A stretch of 64,000 nt of DNA. It comes from Lacticaseibacillus casei DSM 20011 = JCM 1134 = ATCC 393. Lineage in GTDB: Bacteria > Bacillota > Bacilli > Lactobacillales > Lactobacillaceae. Shown piece after piece: positions 43,104 to 52,679 of the stretch. Location: positions 2,480,001 to 2,544,000 of the forward strand of contig NZ_AP012544.1 of NCBI RefSeq assembly GCF_000829055.1. Direction: 5' to 3'. A model generated the notes under the pieces. The model was given only the letters and a program-made list of their open reading frames with translations. It was not told the origin of the DNA and did not search any database. The position numbers and the translations under genes are program-made. Numbering within the stretch: position 1 is the stretch's first letter; every line of letters begins with the position of its first letter.

Positions 43104-43928
43104 ATGGACCTGACGTCGCTGGCTGGACAACAAGCTGCCATTTTCCAACAGGATTTCACCAAAGAAGAAGCTCCGCTCAGCTTTGCCCATACCAATGCCC
43201 TGTTAGCACATCCTGAGTTGCACCCACCGCTAATGCTGCATTTTTGGACAGCCGAGCAAACCGTGATCCTTGGAATGCAGGATTTAAAATTACCGCAATT
43301 CGGGCACGGCTTGCCAGTCCTCGCCAGTGATCATTACGGCGTCTTTGTTCGTAATTCCGGCGGTTTGGCAGTGATTGCCGATAGCGGCGTCTTGAATGTC
43401 TCACTTTTTTTACCTAATGAAGACTACCTATCCATCGACACTGCCTACGATATGATGACCGCTCTTTTTCGAACGGCATTTCCGAGCCTGCCCATTGCCA
43501 CCAGCGAAATTATTCATTCGTATTGTCCTGGCAAATACGACCTCAGTGTTCACGGGCGAAAGTTTGCCGGGATGGCCCAGCGACGCAATCATGCTGGTGT
43601 CGTCGTCATGCTGTATTGCAGCATCTTCGGTGATCAAAATGCCCGGTGCGACTTATTACGCCGCTTCTATCGGGCAGGACATGCCAGCGCCAGTCCACAC
43701 TTCAAGTTTCCAATTATTCGTTCTGAAACCATGACCACGCTCAGCGATTTGCTGGGTCGTCCGCTGACCCGCAACGAAGCCATTTTAGCACTGTTAAATG
43801 CTTTGGCTGCTAATGGCATTGCCGCAGATATGAACTCGATGCCGGCGATTTTACGCGATCCTGCCTACCACAAGGCACTCGCTGCGGCCACTGCGGATCT
43901 GCGCAATCGCAATCGTCATTTATCATAA
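43104..43928 (+). CDS. Lipoate-protein ligase / octanoyltransferase family protein (LipL-like)
   Basis: A 274-residue BPL/LplA-type fold. The N-terminal half has FVRNSGGLAVIADSGVLNVSL, matching the conserved RxSGG...H/V...N core. The segment IIHSYCPGKYDLSVHGRKFAGMAQRR (~153-178) is typical of LipL (octanoyl-GcvH:protein N-octanoyltransferase), whose catalytic Cys lies in the S-Y-C-P-G context. It moves octanoyl or lipoyl groups onto 2-oxoacid dehydrogenase E2 or GcvH. Substrate specificity is inferred. The stop codon abuts a family A repeat. Confidence 0.85.
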   Translation: MDLTSLAGQQAAIFQQDFTKEEAPLSFAHTNALLAHPELHPPLMLHFWTAEQTVILGMQDLKLPQFGHGLPVLASDHYGVFVRNSGGLAVIADSGVLNVSLFLPNEDYLSIDTAYDMMTALFRTAFPSLPIATSEIIHSYCPGKYDLSVHGRKFAGMAQRRNHAGVVVMLYCSIFGDQNARCDLLRRFYRAGHASASPHFKFPIIRSETMTTLSDLLGRPLTRNEAILALLNALAANGIAADMNSMPAILRDPAYHKALAAATADLRNRNRHLS

Positions 43929-44032
43929 CGCGCTCCCCGGCGCAGAAGTACCTTGGTCGCAATGGCCTAAACCCGGGTCATCACGCCCAAGGCCACTTAC
44001 ACTTCGACTTCCAACCGCGCCGGCTCACGCTC
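43928..44032 (-). repeat. Family A repeat, copy A8 (reverse orientation, internal deletion)
   Basis: Read on the minus strand it starts GAGCGTGAGCCGGCGCGG and ends CGCCGGGGAGCGCG. It keeps GTGTAAGTGGCC and the apex, but the right arm lacks the CCTTACACGCAG segment, so the hairpin is crippled. It lies between the LipL-like gene and the HD gene. Confidence 0.85.
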
Positions 44033-44056
44033 ACTTAAGAAAGATAGGGGAACAGC

Positions 44057-45409
44057 ATGCAATTTGAAAAATTACCGCGCGAAAAAGTTTTTCGCGATCC
44101 GGTTCATAATTATATTCACGTGCAGCATCGCGTGATTCTTGATTTGATCAATACGCCGGAGTTTCAGCGTTTGCGCCGGATTAAGCAGTTAGGCGTTTCG
44201 GACTATGTATTCCAAGGGGCCGAGCATACCCGGTTTGCGCATTCGTTAGGGGTTTATGAAATTGCCCGTGAAATGTGCGACAATTTTGTCACGAATTACC
44301 CTAGCAAAACGCCGGGAGACGGCCTTTGGGATGATCGGGAGCGCCCCGTTGTTCTGTGTGCCGCACTGCTGCACGATATTGGCCATGGCGCCTATTCCCA
44401 CACTTTTGAGCATATCTTCAATACTGATCACGAAGCCATTACCCGCGCCATTCTTACGGATCCGCATACCAACGTCAACCGTATTTTGCGCAGTGTTAGT
44501 TCCGATTTTCCAGAGCGAGTAGCTTCGGTCATCAACCATACTTATCCGAATCCACAAGTCGTCCAGATGATTTCCAGTCAAATCGACGCCGACCGGATGG
44601 ATTATCTGTTGCATGATGCTTACTATACCGGAACTAAATATGGTTTGTTCGATTTGTCTCGCATTTTGCGGGTCATGCGGCCTTACTCAGACGGCATTGC
44701 GTATGAAGCCAATGGGATGCATGCGGTTGAAGACTATGTTGTCAGTCGCTTCCAAATGTATCAGCAAGTCTATTTCCACCCGGTATCGCGCGGGATGGAA
44801 GTTATCTTGTCCCACTTGCTGAAACGCGCCAAGTTTCTTTATGAGTCTGGCCAGTTCGAACCGGGTTTTTCGCCACGATTATTAGTGCCATTCTTTGAAC
44901 AGTCATTTACCTTAAGCGATTATCTCAAGTTGGATGACGGCGTGCTCAATACCTACTTTACTTACTGGCTCGATTATCCAGACAGCATTCTGAGTGACTT
45001 TGCCGATCGCTTTCTGAACCGGCGGCCGCTTAAGTCAGTCACCTTCACCGATCAAACGGCTGAACTGCTGCCGAAACTGCGCCACCTAGTGACAGAAGCC
45101 GGCTTTGACGCCCAGTACTACACAGCGGAAAATGACAGCTTCGATTTGCCATACGATCAATATGATCCGGCCTCTGCCAATCCGAAAACTCAAATCGAAA
45201 TCATGCAAAAAGACGGCACCCTCGAGGAGTTGTCGACTTTATCCCCGTTGGTGGCCGCGCTTAGTGGTCGGGCTACCGGTGATAAACGATTCTATTTTCC
45301 AAAAGAAATGCTCGCCACCGAGGACAGCAATCTTTTTTCATCGATTTATGAAAAGTTCCAGCATTACCTACTAAATGGCGGCGTTATTGACCCCCACTTG
45401 CACGATTAG
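44057..45409 (+). CDS. HD-domain phosphohydrolase (YwfO family)
   Basis: A 450-residue cytoplasmic protein. Conserved N-terminal REKVFRDPVHNYIHVQ is followed by FQRLRRIKQLG, then the HD motif AALLHDIGHGAYSHTFEH (~106-123) that binds metal, and IDADRMDYLLHDAYYTG (~175-191). This is the dGTPase-related SAMHD-like architecture of YwfO; the substrate may be dNTPs or other nucleotides. The C-terminal 150 residues are less conserved. A short AGGGG ribosome-binding site precedes ATG. Confidence 0.88.
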   Translation: MQFEKLPREKVFRDPVHNYIHVQHRVILDLINTPEFQRLRRIKQLGVSDYVFQGAEHTRFAHSLGVYEIAREMCDNFVTNYPSKTPGDGLWDDRERPVVLCAALLHDIGHGAYSHTFEHIFNTDHEAITRAILTDPHTNVNRILRSVSSDFPERVASVINHTYPNPQVVQMISSQIDADRMDYLLHDAYYTGTKYGLFDLSRILRVMRPYSDGIAYEANGMHAVEDYVVSRFQMYQQVYFHPVSRGMEVILSHLLKRAKFLYESGQFEPGFSPRLLVPFFEQSFTLSDYLKLDDGVLNTYFTYWLDYPDSILSDFADRFLNRRPLKSVTFTDQTAELLPKLRHLVTEAGFDAQYYTAENDSFDLPYDQYDPASANPKTQIEIMQKDGTLEELSTLSPLVAALSGRATGDKRFYFPKEMLATEDSNLFSSIYEKFQHYLLNGGVIDPHLHD

Positions 45410-45420
45410 CCTCTTCGCCT

Positions 45421-45873
45421 TCAGCGTTTAGGTTGTTGGGCCAGCCATTTGGCAACGGCCCAGCGATGCGTCGGACGCTTGAGTTCTGCCAGTGCCAGAT
45501 CGATGGGCATCAGCATCAACGTATTGAACGTTTCCAAGGGATCTTGGACAAATGCCAGCTCATCACAGGCAAAAAAGGTTGCCGGATGGTAATACGCGGT
45601 TTGCCGATGGTGGGAATAAAAATATTCTGACGACTTGCCCAGTTCTTTGGTCACGTGAACCGTTGCACCAAATTCCTCAAGCAACTCGCGCGCCAAAGTC
45701 GCTTGAGGCGTTTCGCCTTTTTCAACCCCGCCACCCGGTAAAAACAACGCATGGTTCGGGGCTTGTAAAATCAGCAATCGTGCACCGCTGTGGTCCGGAA
45801 TCACGCCATACGCGCCAATTCGGGTGTGATAATCTAACTTAGGATCTTTTCGACCAAACACTGGATCAATCAT
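45421..45873 (-). CDS. NUDIX hydrolase
   Basis: A 150-residue NUDIX protein with an intact box GGGVEKGETPQATLARELLEEFG (~46-68), where Arg and two Glu bind the metal. It should hydrolyse a nucleoside diphosphate linked to X; the substrate is unknown. It converges with the HD-domain gene with only 11 bp between stops and is divergent from the YdcF-like gene. Confidence 0.88.
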   Translation of the reverse strand: MIDPVFGRKDPKLDYHTRIGAYGVIPDHSGARLLILQAPNHALFLPGGGVEKGETPQATLARELLEEFGATVHVTKELGKSSEYFYSHHRQTAYYHPATFFACDELAFVQDPLETFNTLMLMPIDLALAELKRPTHRWAVAKWLAQQPKR

Positions 45874-45944
45874 ATGGCATCCCTCCGCTCTTGATCACAT
45901 TATACCCTAATCAATTTCTAACCTCTACACAAGGAGTCCTTTCG

Positions 45945-46994
45945 ATGATTGTTCAGGAAACATTATTTGTTTTTTCAATCCCCATCGTGCTGGGAATCAT
46001 CTTCGCCATCAGCTTTACGGTTGAGCCGCGCCGTCTGATTAATGGCTGGTTGTTCAACCTGTTTGCTGTTGCCTTCTTATTCGCACTGGCATTAGCCATT
46101 TTAGGGTCAAGTAATCTTCTGTTGATTTCGGTTACGGGTACCCTCTTCATCATCACAGTGTTGATCGTCATTCTCATATTCACCTTACACTTGTTCTGGC
46201 TGCTGTGGAACGCCATCTTGGTTTGGCGGCGTGAAGGCCATTCATTGAGCAACATGCTGACGCTTTACATCGCCATCGGATTACTTTTGCTGGAAATCGC
46301 CGCTTCATTCGGACGCCGTTTTATTCCAGAGCCGATCTACATCACTTTAGCTGTTTTCTTCAGCTTCGGCGGTCTGTATGTCCTGTTGACACTTTACAAC
46401 TTCCTGACGGTACTAATTCTGTATAACCTGCGTCCCCAGCCGCACAATCGCACGTTTCTCATCGTGCTCGGTGCCGGGCTGTTGCATGGTGACCAGGTTT
46501 CGCCATTGCTCGCTAGCCGCATCGACACCGCCATCAAGTTTTATCATAAGCAGATTAAAAAAGGCCGCCCGGCTCCGCGAATTATTTTTTCCGGGGGCAA
46601 GGGTGGCGACGAAACGATTTCCGAAGCACTGGCCATGCAGCGCTATGCTTTGGGAAAAGGCATCCCTGAAAAGGATACCTTGTTAGAAGACAAGTCAACG
46701 ACGACGCTGGAAAATATGACCTTTTCCAAACGCCTGATTACGCAGGAAGTCGGCGAAGCACCGTATAAGGCTAGCTTCTTTACCAACAACTACCACCTTT
46801 TCCGTGCCGGTATTTACGCGCGCATGGCCGGCATTGATGCCAATGGCGTTGGCGGTAACACCTCCTTTTACTTTCTGCCTAATGCGGTTATCCGCGAATA
46901 TCTTGCCTTGGTGGTGCTGTACAAACGGCGGCATGCCGTTGCGTTTGGCATTATTGTGTTCATGGCCCTTGCTCAGCTACTGAGGGCATGCTAA
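45945..46994 (+). CDS. YdcF/DUF218 family membrane protein
   Basis: A 349-residue protein starting at ATG 45945 after AAGGAG. The N-terminal half has about five membrane helices (~1-180). The cytoplasmic or surface DUF218 domain (~185-330) begins FLIVLGAGLLHGDQVSPLLASR and contains IIFSGGKGGDETISEA, TTTLENMTFSKRLI and FTNNYHLFRAG. The family includes ElyC/SanA-type envelope proteins; the exact function is unknown. Confidence 0.85.
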   Translation: MIVQETLFVFSIPIVLGIIFAISFTVEPRRLINGWLFNLFAVAFLFALALAILGSSNLLLISVTGTLFIITVLIVILIFTLHLFWLLWNAILVWRREGHSLSNMLTLYIAIGLLLLEIAASFGRRFIPEPIYITLAVFFSFGGLYVLLTLYNFLTVLILYNLRPQPHNRTFLIVLGAGLLHGDQVSPLLASRIDTAIKFYHKQIKKGRPAPRIIFSGGKGGDETISEALAMQRYALGKGIPEKDTLLEDKSTTTLENMTFSKRLITQEVGEAPYKASFFTNNYHLFRAGIYARMAGIDANGVGGNTSFYFLPNAVIREYLALVVLYKRRHAVAFGIIVFMALAQLLRAC

Positions 46995-47084
46995 CCACTG
47001 CGAGCCATTCACGTGCAGAAAGGCGGGTCATTTCGATATACTGAACTTGACCGTAACATGTTTCAAACCATAGGAGTGTGAGCG

Positions 47085-47465
47085 ATGTTAAAAGAATTCC
47101 AGAAATTCATCATGCGCGGTAACGTCTTGGATCTTGCTGTCGGGGTTATCATCGGGAGTGCTTTTACCGGCTTAGTCAAGTCCTTGACAAAGAATCTGAT
47201 CAACCCGATTCTGTCCATGTTTGCCGGCAAAACCGATTTGAGCGGTTTGTCGTTCACGCTGTTAGGTGCCAAGTTTACATACGGCGATTTTCTGAACGAT
47301 GTGATCAACTTTTTGATCATTGCCTTTGTCGTCTTCTTAATCGTGCGCAGCGTCAATCGCTTCCTCCCTGCCAAGCCGGCAAAACCCGCTGGCCCGACAC
47401 AAACCGAATTGCTTGAAGAAATTCGCGATCTCTTGAAGGACCAGGATGCTAAGGCTAAAAATTAA
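47085..47465 (+). CDS. mscL: Large-conductance mechanosensitive channel
   Basis: Homopentameric channel that opens under membrane tension to release solutes on osmotic downshock. The 126-residue product has the N-terminal amphipathic helix, TM1 [20 protein letters not shown] (with the pore-lining Gly/Ala/Val pattern), an extracellular loop, TM2 [15 protein letters not shown] (~75-90), and a C-terminal charged bundle [18 protein letters not shown] precedes ATG; a terminator follows. Confidence 0.97.
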   Translation: MLKEFQKFIMRGNVLDLAVGVIIGSAFTGLVKSLTKNLINPILSMFAGKTDLSGLSFTLLGAKFTYGDFLNDVINFLIIAFVVFLIVRSVNRFLPAKPAKPAGPTQTELLEEIRDLLKDQDAKAKN

Positions 47466-47497
47466 CGGTTGATCATATGAACATCCGTTAGCGGAAC

Positions 47498-47544
47498 AAA
47501 AACCGGATCAGGTGAGTTGCAAAGCTCACTTGATCCGGTTTTTT
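47498..47544 (+). terminator. mscL terminator
   Basis: AAAAACCGGATCAGGTGAG-(TTGCAAA)-GCTCACTTGATCCGGTTTTTT: a stem of about 18 bp with A/T flanks. It may act on both strands. Confidence 0.92.
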
Positions 47545-47574
47545 GGTCTTCGCTATTATTCTGCAAAAAGTGTC

Positions 47575-48000
47575 TCAATTGAGTCGCCGCCAAACGTACT
47601 TTAACCATTTGCTGAGCAGCGCTCCGATCCAAATCACCGGGGCAGTCAAAACAAGAAATAACTGAAAAGTAAATCTAACGATGACTGCGCCGACACGATC
47701 CATACCGCCGCTTTCTAGTATTGATGCCATGACAGGCGTGGTACTGTAAATGAAATTCTGATAGACATTCATATCCTTTTTCGTTTCTGCGACGTAATCT
47801 TTGGTGGATCGACCAGTAGCTGCCAGACGTTGCGCATTACGTTCGATTTTATCGAGAAAATTCGGTGCTGCGCCCAACCAGCTTACTAATAAATAAACGT
47901 CGCCGAGTGTCAATCCGAAATTAAGTCCACTCGTTTTTTTCAAGTGGAAAAATAGCGTTAATAAGGCATATGCCGCAAATAATCTGATCCGTTTTTGCAT
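47575..48000 (-). CDS. Uncharacterised small membrane protein
   Basis: 141 residues from ATG 48000, which follows AGGAT. One hydrophobic stretch near the start (LFAAYALLTLFF) and a longer one near the end (FTFQLFLVLTAPVIWIGALL) suggest two or more membrane segments with a soluble, Lys/Arg-rich middle. No family recognised. It lies between mscL and the ASCH gene on the opposite strand to mscL. Confidence 0.55.
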   Translation of the reverse strand: MQKRIRLFAAYALLTLFFHLKKTSGLNFGLTLGDVYLLVSWLGAAPNFLDKIERNAQRLAATGRSTKDYVAETKKDMNVYQNFIYSTTPVMASILESGGMDRVGAVIVRFTFQLFLVLTAPVIWIGALLSKWLKYVWRRLN

Positions 48001-48085
48001 AGGCAACAATCCTATCTCTGACACCAAGGCTGCACAGGTCCATATTTTTGCTATTAGCATACGCCAAAAGACATCATCATGCTGC

Positions 48086-48502
48086 TCATTCCAAGTGGAT
48101 CGCTAAAACACCATGTTCGGCTTCCTGCTGTTTCGAATAAATCCGGTAAGTATCACTAACCATCTTAGCCACCGAATCAGTTGGGGCGCTGCCTACGACG
48201 ATTCCTTGATAATGATCATACAACTGCACGAAACTGACGAATTTTTCAAGTTTAGCAACCTGTTTGCTTAATCGCTGTTGTGTCGTCAAATCTTCAAATA
48301 CAATCGGGTCGCCCACTCGTAACTGTTGGCGTTTTTGGTCATTCAATCTGATTTCAATAGTTTTGCTGCCTTCTCGTACCAGCTCAAATTGATCGTGCAT
48401 GAGCCCCATTTTCAAATTGTCACCATCTTTCGTGAAAATCGGTGCGAATCTAAGCTTGTAGCCAAGTTCATCAGGCTGTATATCTCTCTTAGATAAGAGC
48501 AT
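48086..48502 (-). CDS. ASCH-domain protein
   Basis: A 138-residue protein. The core MGLMHDQFELVREGSKTIEIRLNDQKRQQLRVGDPIVFED is the ASCH signature: a PUA-like fold expected to bind RNA. The start is uncertain: ATG 48502 has only a distant GGGAAA, and ATG 48409 begins exactly at the conserved core. The final residues VLAIHLE fit the family's last strand. The cellular role is unknown. Confidence 0.78.
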   Translation of the reverse strand: MLLSKRDIQPDELGYKLRFAPIFTKDGDNLKMGLMHDQFELVREGSKTIEIRLNDQKRQQLRVGDPIVFEDLTTQQRLSKQVAKLEKFVSFVQLYDHYQGIVVGSAPTDSVAKMVSDTYRIYSKQQEAEHGVLAIHLE

Positions 48503-48539
48503 TCAAGTTAGTTATTTCCCAAATTATAATTCAAGAAAC

Positions 48540-48576
48540 AAAAAGCCGCACTTCAAATGTGAAGGTGCGGTTTTTG
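48540..48576. terminator. prs terminator
   Basis: AAAAAGCCGCACTTC-(AAATGT)-GAAGGTGCGGTTTTT: a stem with one bulge and A/T flanks, 14 nt after the prs stop (minus strand). Confidence 0.88.
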
Positions 48577-48590
48577 TATATTCTCTCAAA

Positions 48591-49565
48591 TTATTTCGTA
48601 AACCGATTCTCAAACAACGGAGTAACGGAACGGTTCTCCTGAATCCGCATGATGGCACGACCCATCAATGGGCCAACCGAAACAACGTCGAGTTTGTCCA
48701 TGTGCTTGTCAGCTGGCAAATTGATTGAGTCAGTGACAACGACCTTTTCAATGGCCGAGTGGGTCAAGCGTTCAACCGCCGGGCCAGAGAAAATGGCGTG
48801 GGTTGCGGCAACCAGCACTTCAGTTGCGCCGGCATCCCTTAAGGCTTGAGCCGCCAGCGTGATGGTGCCGGCAGTGTCGATCATGTCGTCGATGATGATA
48901 CATTGCTTGCCGGTCACATTACCGACAATGTTCATGACCTCGGCAACGTTTGGCCGCGGACGCCGCTTGTCGATAATGGCAATTGGGGCTTTAAGGAATT
49001 CCGCTAACTTACGGGCGCGGGTCACACCGCCATGATCGGGCGAAACCACAACCGTATCGGCACCGTCATAATGATTACGCAAGAAGTAGTCAGCCAACAA
49101 AGGCGCGCCCACAAGGTGATCCACCGGAATATCGAAGAAGCCTTGAATTTGGGCGGCGTGCAAGTCAAGTGCCAGCACACGGGTCGCACCCGCGTGTTCA
49201 AGCATGTTGGCTACCAGTTTCGCCGTAATCGGTTCGCGGGAACGGGCTTTGCGATCCTGCCGCGCGTAACCGTAATAAGGCATCACAACATTGATCGTAT
49301 GGGCAGATGCCCGCCGCAACGCATCAATCATAATCAGCAATTCCATCAAGTTGTCATTCACTGGGCTGGATGTCGACTGGATCAGATAAACATCATCCCC
49401 GCGAATACTTTCTTCGATGTTGATCTGAATCTCACCATCGCTAAAACGTTTCACTGAGGACTTCCCTAGCTTGACGCCAACCTCAGCAGCAATTTTTTCT
49501 GCTAACGGCTTGTTCGAATTCAAGGCAAAAATCTTTAATCTCGGGTCACCGTATTGCTCAGACAT
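48591..49565 (-). CDS. prs: Ribose-phosphate pyrophosphokinase
   Basis: Makes PRPP from ribose 5-phosphate and ATP, feeding purine, pyrimidine, His and Trp synthesis. The 324-residue product has [32 protein letters not shown] and the PRPP loop [14 protein letters not shown]. The start is ATG 49565 after GGAGG; the ATG of the longer frame is embedded in that ribosome-binding site. It lies 97 nt downstream of glmU, the conserved purR-glmU-prs cluster. Confidence 0.97.
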   Translation of the reverse strand: MSEQYGDPRLKIFALNSNKPLAEKIAAEVGVKLGKSSVKRFSDGEIQINIEESIRGDDVYLIQSTSSPVNDNLMELLIMIDALRRASAHTINVVMPYYGYARQDRKARSREPITAKLVANMLEHAGATRVLALDLHAAQIQGFFDIPVDHLVGAPLLADYFLRNHYDGADTVVVSPDHGGVTRARKLAEFLKAPIAIIDKRRPRPNVAEVMNIVGNVTGKQCIIIDDMIDTAGTITLAAQALRDAGATEVLVAATHAIFSGPAVERLTHSAIEKVVVTDSINLPADKHMDKLDVVSVGPLMGRAIMRIQENRSVTPLFENRFTK

Positions 49566-49662
49566 ATGTTCCTCCATGAAATATTATAGGCTGCGAAAAA
49601 TTGTTCCACAAAAAGCTTAGCGGATTGACGGAAAAAAGCAAGCACATGAGACGAATTATAAC

Positions 49663-51051
49663 CTAATTCCAATCTGGATCGTTCGCGACCGGCAACCGTT
49701 TCCAGTAATCCTCTTTGGTTGTTTGCCGGGCACGAGCGATGGCCATTGCGTGAAACGGTACGTCTTTGGTAATAGTGGATCCGGCCGCGATAAAGCTGTG
49801 GTCTGCCACTTCAACCGGCGCAACGATATTCGAATTGGAGCCGATAAATGCATGATCGCCGATGGTACTTTCCCACTTTTTGACCCCGTCATAGTTGACG
49901 AATACCACGCCGCACCCTACGTTAATGTCAGTACCGAGTGTTGCGTTGCCGACATATGTGAGATGGCCAACCTTAGTGCGTGCACCGATTTTGGCCTTCT
50001 TAATTTCCACAAAGTTGCCCAAATGGACATATTCGCCAATGTCAGCATCCGGCCGCAAATGCGAGTTCGGACCGATGTCGCTGTGGGCATGCATGATGGC
50101 GTGTTCGATCGTTGAACTCGTGACCGTTACATCATTTTCCAGAGTGGCATCGACGAGTTCGGAATGCGTGCCAATGTGGCAATCTTCGCCGATCACGGTC
50201 TTACCTTTCAAATAAACGCCCGGTTCGATCACGGTGTCGGCGCCAATTTGAACATCTGAATCAATGTAGGTGGTTGCCGGATCGATTAAGGTAACGCCGT
50301 TGCGCACATGCTGTTCGTTGATCCGTTGTTGCATGATCCGAGTCGCCTTGGCCAGCGCGACCCGATCATTGACGCCTAGCGATTCGGTATAATACGGCAT
50401 TTGATATGCGGCTACCTTTTCACCGGCTTCACGCAAAATACCGAGAACATCCGGCAAATAATATTCGCCTTGCGCATTGTTGTTCTTAACCGAATGCAGT
50501 GCCTTAAACAGCGACTGATTATCGAAAACGTAAACACCTGTGTTGATTTCAGAAATGAGTGCCTCTTCTGGGGTGGCATCTTTTTGCTCGACGTTCTTGA
50601 TGACATTGCCATCAGCGTCGCGAATAATCCGGCCATATCCAGTCGGGTCAGGTGCATTGGCCGTCAAAATAGTGGCTTTTGCGCCCTTAGCTTCATGATA
50701 GGCAAACAAGTCATTTAACGTTTTTGCGGTAAACAGTGGCGTGTCACCGCTGATGATCAACGTGGCACCGTCTTTTTGGCCTAATAACGGCTCAGCTTGC
50801 AAAACCGCATGACCGGTGCCAAGTTGCTCTTCTTGTAAAACAAATTTAGTCCGGTCCCCAAGCGTTTTCTCAACTGCTTCGGCACCGTGCCCCACGATCG
50901 TCACAATGGCGTCCGGATGAATCGCTTCAACCTGACTCACCACATGCTCAACCATGCTCTTACCACAAACCGGCTGTAAAACTTTATAATACTTCGACTT
51001 CATCCGCGTCCCCTTACCGGCCGCAAGAATGATGGTGAATTTCTTTGACAT
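49663..51051 (-). CDS. glmU: Bifunctional N-acetylglucosamine-1-phosphate uridyltransferase / glucosamine-1-phosphate acetyltransferase
   Basis: Makes UDP-GlcNAc in two steps. The N-terminal nucleotidyltransferase (~1-230) has [13 protein letters not shown] and QLGTGHAV. The C-terminal left-handed beta helix (~250-450) has hexapeptide repeats and the acetyltransferase residues in VNYDGVKKW. The 462-residue length is normal. GGAG precedes ATG by seven bases. UDP-GlcNAc is also the substrate of the MurA paralogue in this window. Confidence 0.97.
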   Translation of the reverse strand: MSKKFTIILAAGKGTRMKSKYYKVLQPVCGKSMVEHVVSQVEAIHPDAIVTIVGHGAEAVEKTLGDRTKFVLQEEQLGTGHAVLQAEPLLGQKDGATLIISGDTPLFTAKTLNDLFAYHEAKGAKATILTANAPDPTGYGRIIRDADGNVIKNVEQKDATPEEALISEINTGVYVFDNQSLFKALHSVKNNNAQGEYYLPDVLGILREAGEKVAAYQMPYYTESLGVNDRVALAKATRIMQQRINEQHVRNGVTLIDPATTYIDSDVQIGADTVIEPGVYLKGKTVIGEDCHIGTHSELVDATLENDVTVTSSTIEHAIMHAHSDIGPNSHLRPDADIGEYVHLGNFVEIKKAKIGARTKVGHLTYVGNATLGTDINVGCGVVFVNYDGVKKWESTIGDHAFIGSNSNIVAPVEVADHSFIAAGSTITKDVPFHAMAIARARQTTKEDYWKRLPVANDPDWN

Positions 51052-51117
51052 GCTAAAGCTCCATTCCTAATTGTCTTATTTCATAATAGACCAGCGCGAA
51101 TGCGGTGACAACATGTA

Positions 51118-51234
51118 GAGCGCGAGCAGGAGCGCTTAGAAATCGGAGCATAAGTGGCCTCAAGCCTAAATGGCTGGTCTTTGGCCATTTAGGCTTGAGG
51201 TCCTTATGTGGAGATTTCTGCGACTGTGAGCGCG
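51118..51234 (+). repeat. Family A repeat, copy A9
   Basis: GAGCGCGAGCAGG ... TGTGAGCGCG. It has CATAAG/CTTATG and a fully paired middle CCTCAAGCCTAAATGG/CCATTTAGGCTTGAGG. It lies between the VanZ-RDD gene and glmU. Confidence 0.9.
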
Positions 51235-51252
51235 TTTTTGTATCGGAAAACT

Positions 51253-51317
51253 CAGGCCCGGGCTTAGGCCATCGCGCCCAAGGTCCTTATACGCAGACTT
51301 CTGCGCCGGTGAGCGCG
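51253..51317 (+). repeat. Family A remnant, copy A10 (right half only)
   Basis: Begins near CAGGCCCGGGCTTAGGCCAT and continues AAGGTCCTTATACGCAGACTTCTGCGCCGGTGAGCGCG. The left arm is missing, so no long hairpin can form. Confidence 0.8.
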
Positions 51318-51340
51318 TTTGAGAAAGCCGCAGAGAACCC

Positions 51341-51428
51341 AATAGCCTCTAACATACTACGTCAAGCTTAAGCTATTGCGACTAAGACCCTTATGTGCAA
51401 GCTCCCTAGTCCAGTAAACACTTTTTGA
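51341..51428 (+). repeat. Family A remnant, copy A11 (strongly decayed)
   Basis: Degenerate right half: AGCTATTGCGACTAAGACCCTTATGTGCAAG, then CCTAGTCCAGTAAACAC, matching family A positions with many substitutions. The 51052-51506 spacer is these three copies and a terminator. Confidence 0.6.
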
Positions 51429-51462
51429 GACCAACACCCTTCCACACCCTCAAACTCCAAAC

Positions 51463-51491
51463 AAAAACAGACCCGCATCACGACGGATCTG
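51463..51491 (-). terminator. Terminator of the purR / VanZ-RDD transcript
   Basis: Minus strand CAGATCCG-(TCGTGATG)-CGGGTCTG followed by TTTTTG; 8 bp with one G-U pair. Confidence 0.82.
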
Positions 51492-51506
51492 CCTACAAAA
51501 CTACCC

Positions 51507-52679
51507 TTACTGCTCATTCTCAGCCGCATGTTGCTTAACATCATCCGACACTTTCAACGTACTAATCTGAGTCGTGTCCGCCCACGCATCATAGAAGAAC
51601 CGATAATGCCTGGTGATCGTTTCCCAAATAAAGTTGAGAATAAACAACATCGCCAAAATGCCGAAAAATCCCAGCGCAGCAAGATTGATCTCGGTTCGAT
51701 GTCCCTCTCCAAAATACTCGATGAGAAAGTTGCTGAACCCAATCAGACTTGAATAGGCCACACCATATAACAAGCCTTCTCGCAATAAGAGCCGCCAAAA
51801 ACCAACCGGCCGGCCATCAGTACGAACGATTTTAATCCGAACCAGCCCCTTGCCTAAGGTTTGCCCATCATTAAAGGCGGGCCAGATAACGAAAACAAAG
51901 AGCAGCGGTAAAACCATTTCGCTCAAAAAGTCCGGCAACTGCGCTAACCCCAGTAAATGGAACAGGAACCTGATCATCAAGCCAACGATGGTGCTTAATA
52001 TTATAAAATCAACGAAAAAAGCAACCAGGCGGCGCATCAACGTCACTCGAACGCCACGCGCCTGACTTTTGGCATCCATCGTATCCCGAGATGGCAACGC
52101 CCGCATGAAAATCGGGGCCAAAACGCCGCCAATCAAGCCGCCGGTGGTGTTAAGAATCAAATCGTCCACATCAAACAGTCGATACGGCCGCACATAGACG
52201 CCATATAGCCCTGACAACTGAGTCAGTTCAAAAAAAAGACTCAAGCCAAAACTCATCATGATGATCTGCGGCACACTGCGCTTGAAATAATAGCGCAGGT
52301 AAAAGCCAAATGGGATCGTCAAAACGACGTTAAAGAATGGCTGGATAAACGCGGATTGTTTCAACGCCGCTAACCACGTGTGCGGGTTAGTCGGGGAAAA
52401 GACCGTCGTGTGAATAAAGTAGCGCAAAGCCATGAACGGGGTCAGATTATATTTTGGCCCGGTAAACTGCGCCACCGCCTCGCGTGATGGAAGTGGTAAG
52501 ATAATCAAAAAATAAGCCGATAATAGGTAAAATATGAACGAATAGATCACAATCGCGCGCCACCAGCTAAACGCACCGTAGCGCCGATAAACAATCACCA
52601 GAAACGGTAGTGCAAGCACCAATGCTAAAAACGGAAACGTGATCAGTGCCGTTTTAACCGGCCCGAGGTAAGCACTCAT
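51507..52679 (-). CDS. VanZ-RDD fusion membrane protein
   Basis: A 390-residue membrane protein made of two known modules. The N-terminal VanZ-like domain (~1-200) has several helices and ends with SGLYGVYVRPYRLFDVDDLILNTTGGLIG. The C-terminal RDD domain (~208-365) starts VTLMRRLVAFFVDFIILSTIVG and contains the Arg/Asp pair, GQTLGKGLVRIKIV, and two further helices. The function is unknown; VanZ alone is linked to low-level teicoplanin resistance in enterococci. Its ATG overlaps the purR stop (ATGA), so it is translationally coupled to purR. Confidence 0.88.
   Translation of the reverse strand: MSAYLGPVKTALITFPFLALVLALPFLVIVYRRYGAFSWWRAIVIYSFIFYLLSAYFLIILPLPSREAVAQFTGPKYNLTPFMALRYFIHTTVFSPTNPHTWLAALKQSAFIQPFFNVVLTIPFGFYLRYYFKRSVPQIIMMSFGLSLFFELTQLSGLYGVYVRPYRLFDVDDLILNTTGGLIGGVLAPIFMRALPSRDTMDAKSQARGVRVTLMRRLVAFFVDFIILSTIVGLMIRFLFHLLGLAQLPDFLSEMVLPLLFVFVIWPAFNDGQTLGKGLVRIKIVRTDGRPVGFWRLLLREGLLYGVAYSSLIGFSNFLIEYFGEGHRTEINLAALGFFGILAMLFILNFIWETITRHYRFFYDAWADTTQISTLKVSDDVKQHAAENEQ

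Noticed and set aside
51507..52679. Glycopeptide resistance gene because of the VanZ domain
   Set aside because: No vanRSHAX genes are present; isolated VanZ-like domains are common membrane modules and not evidence of resistance.
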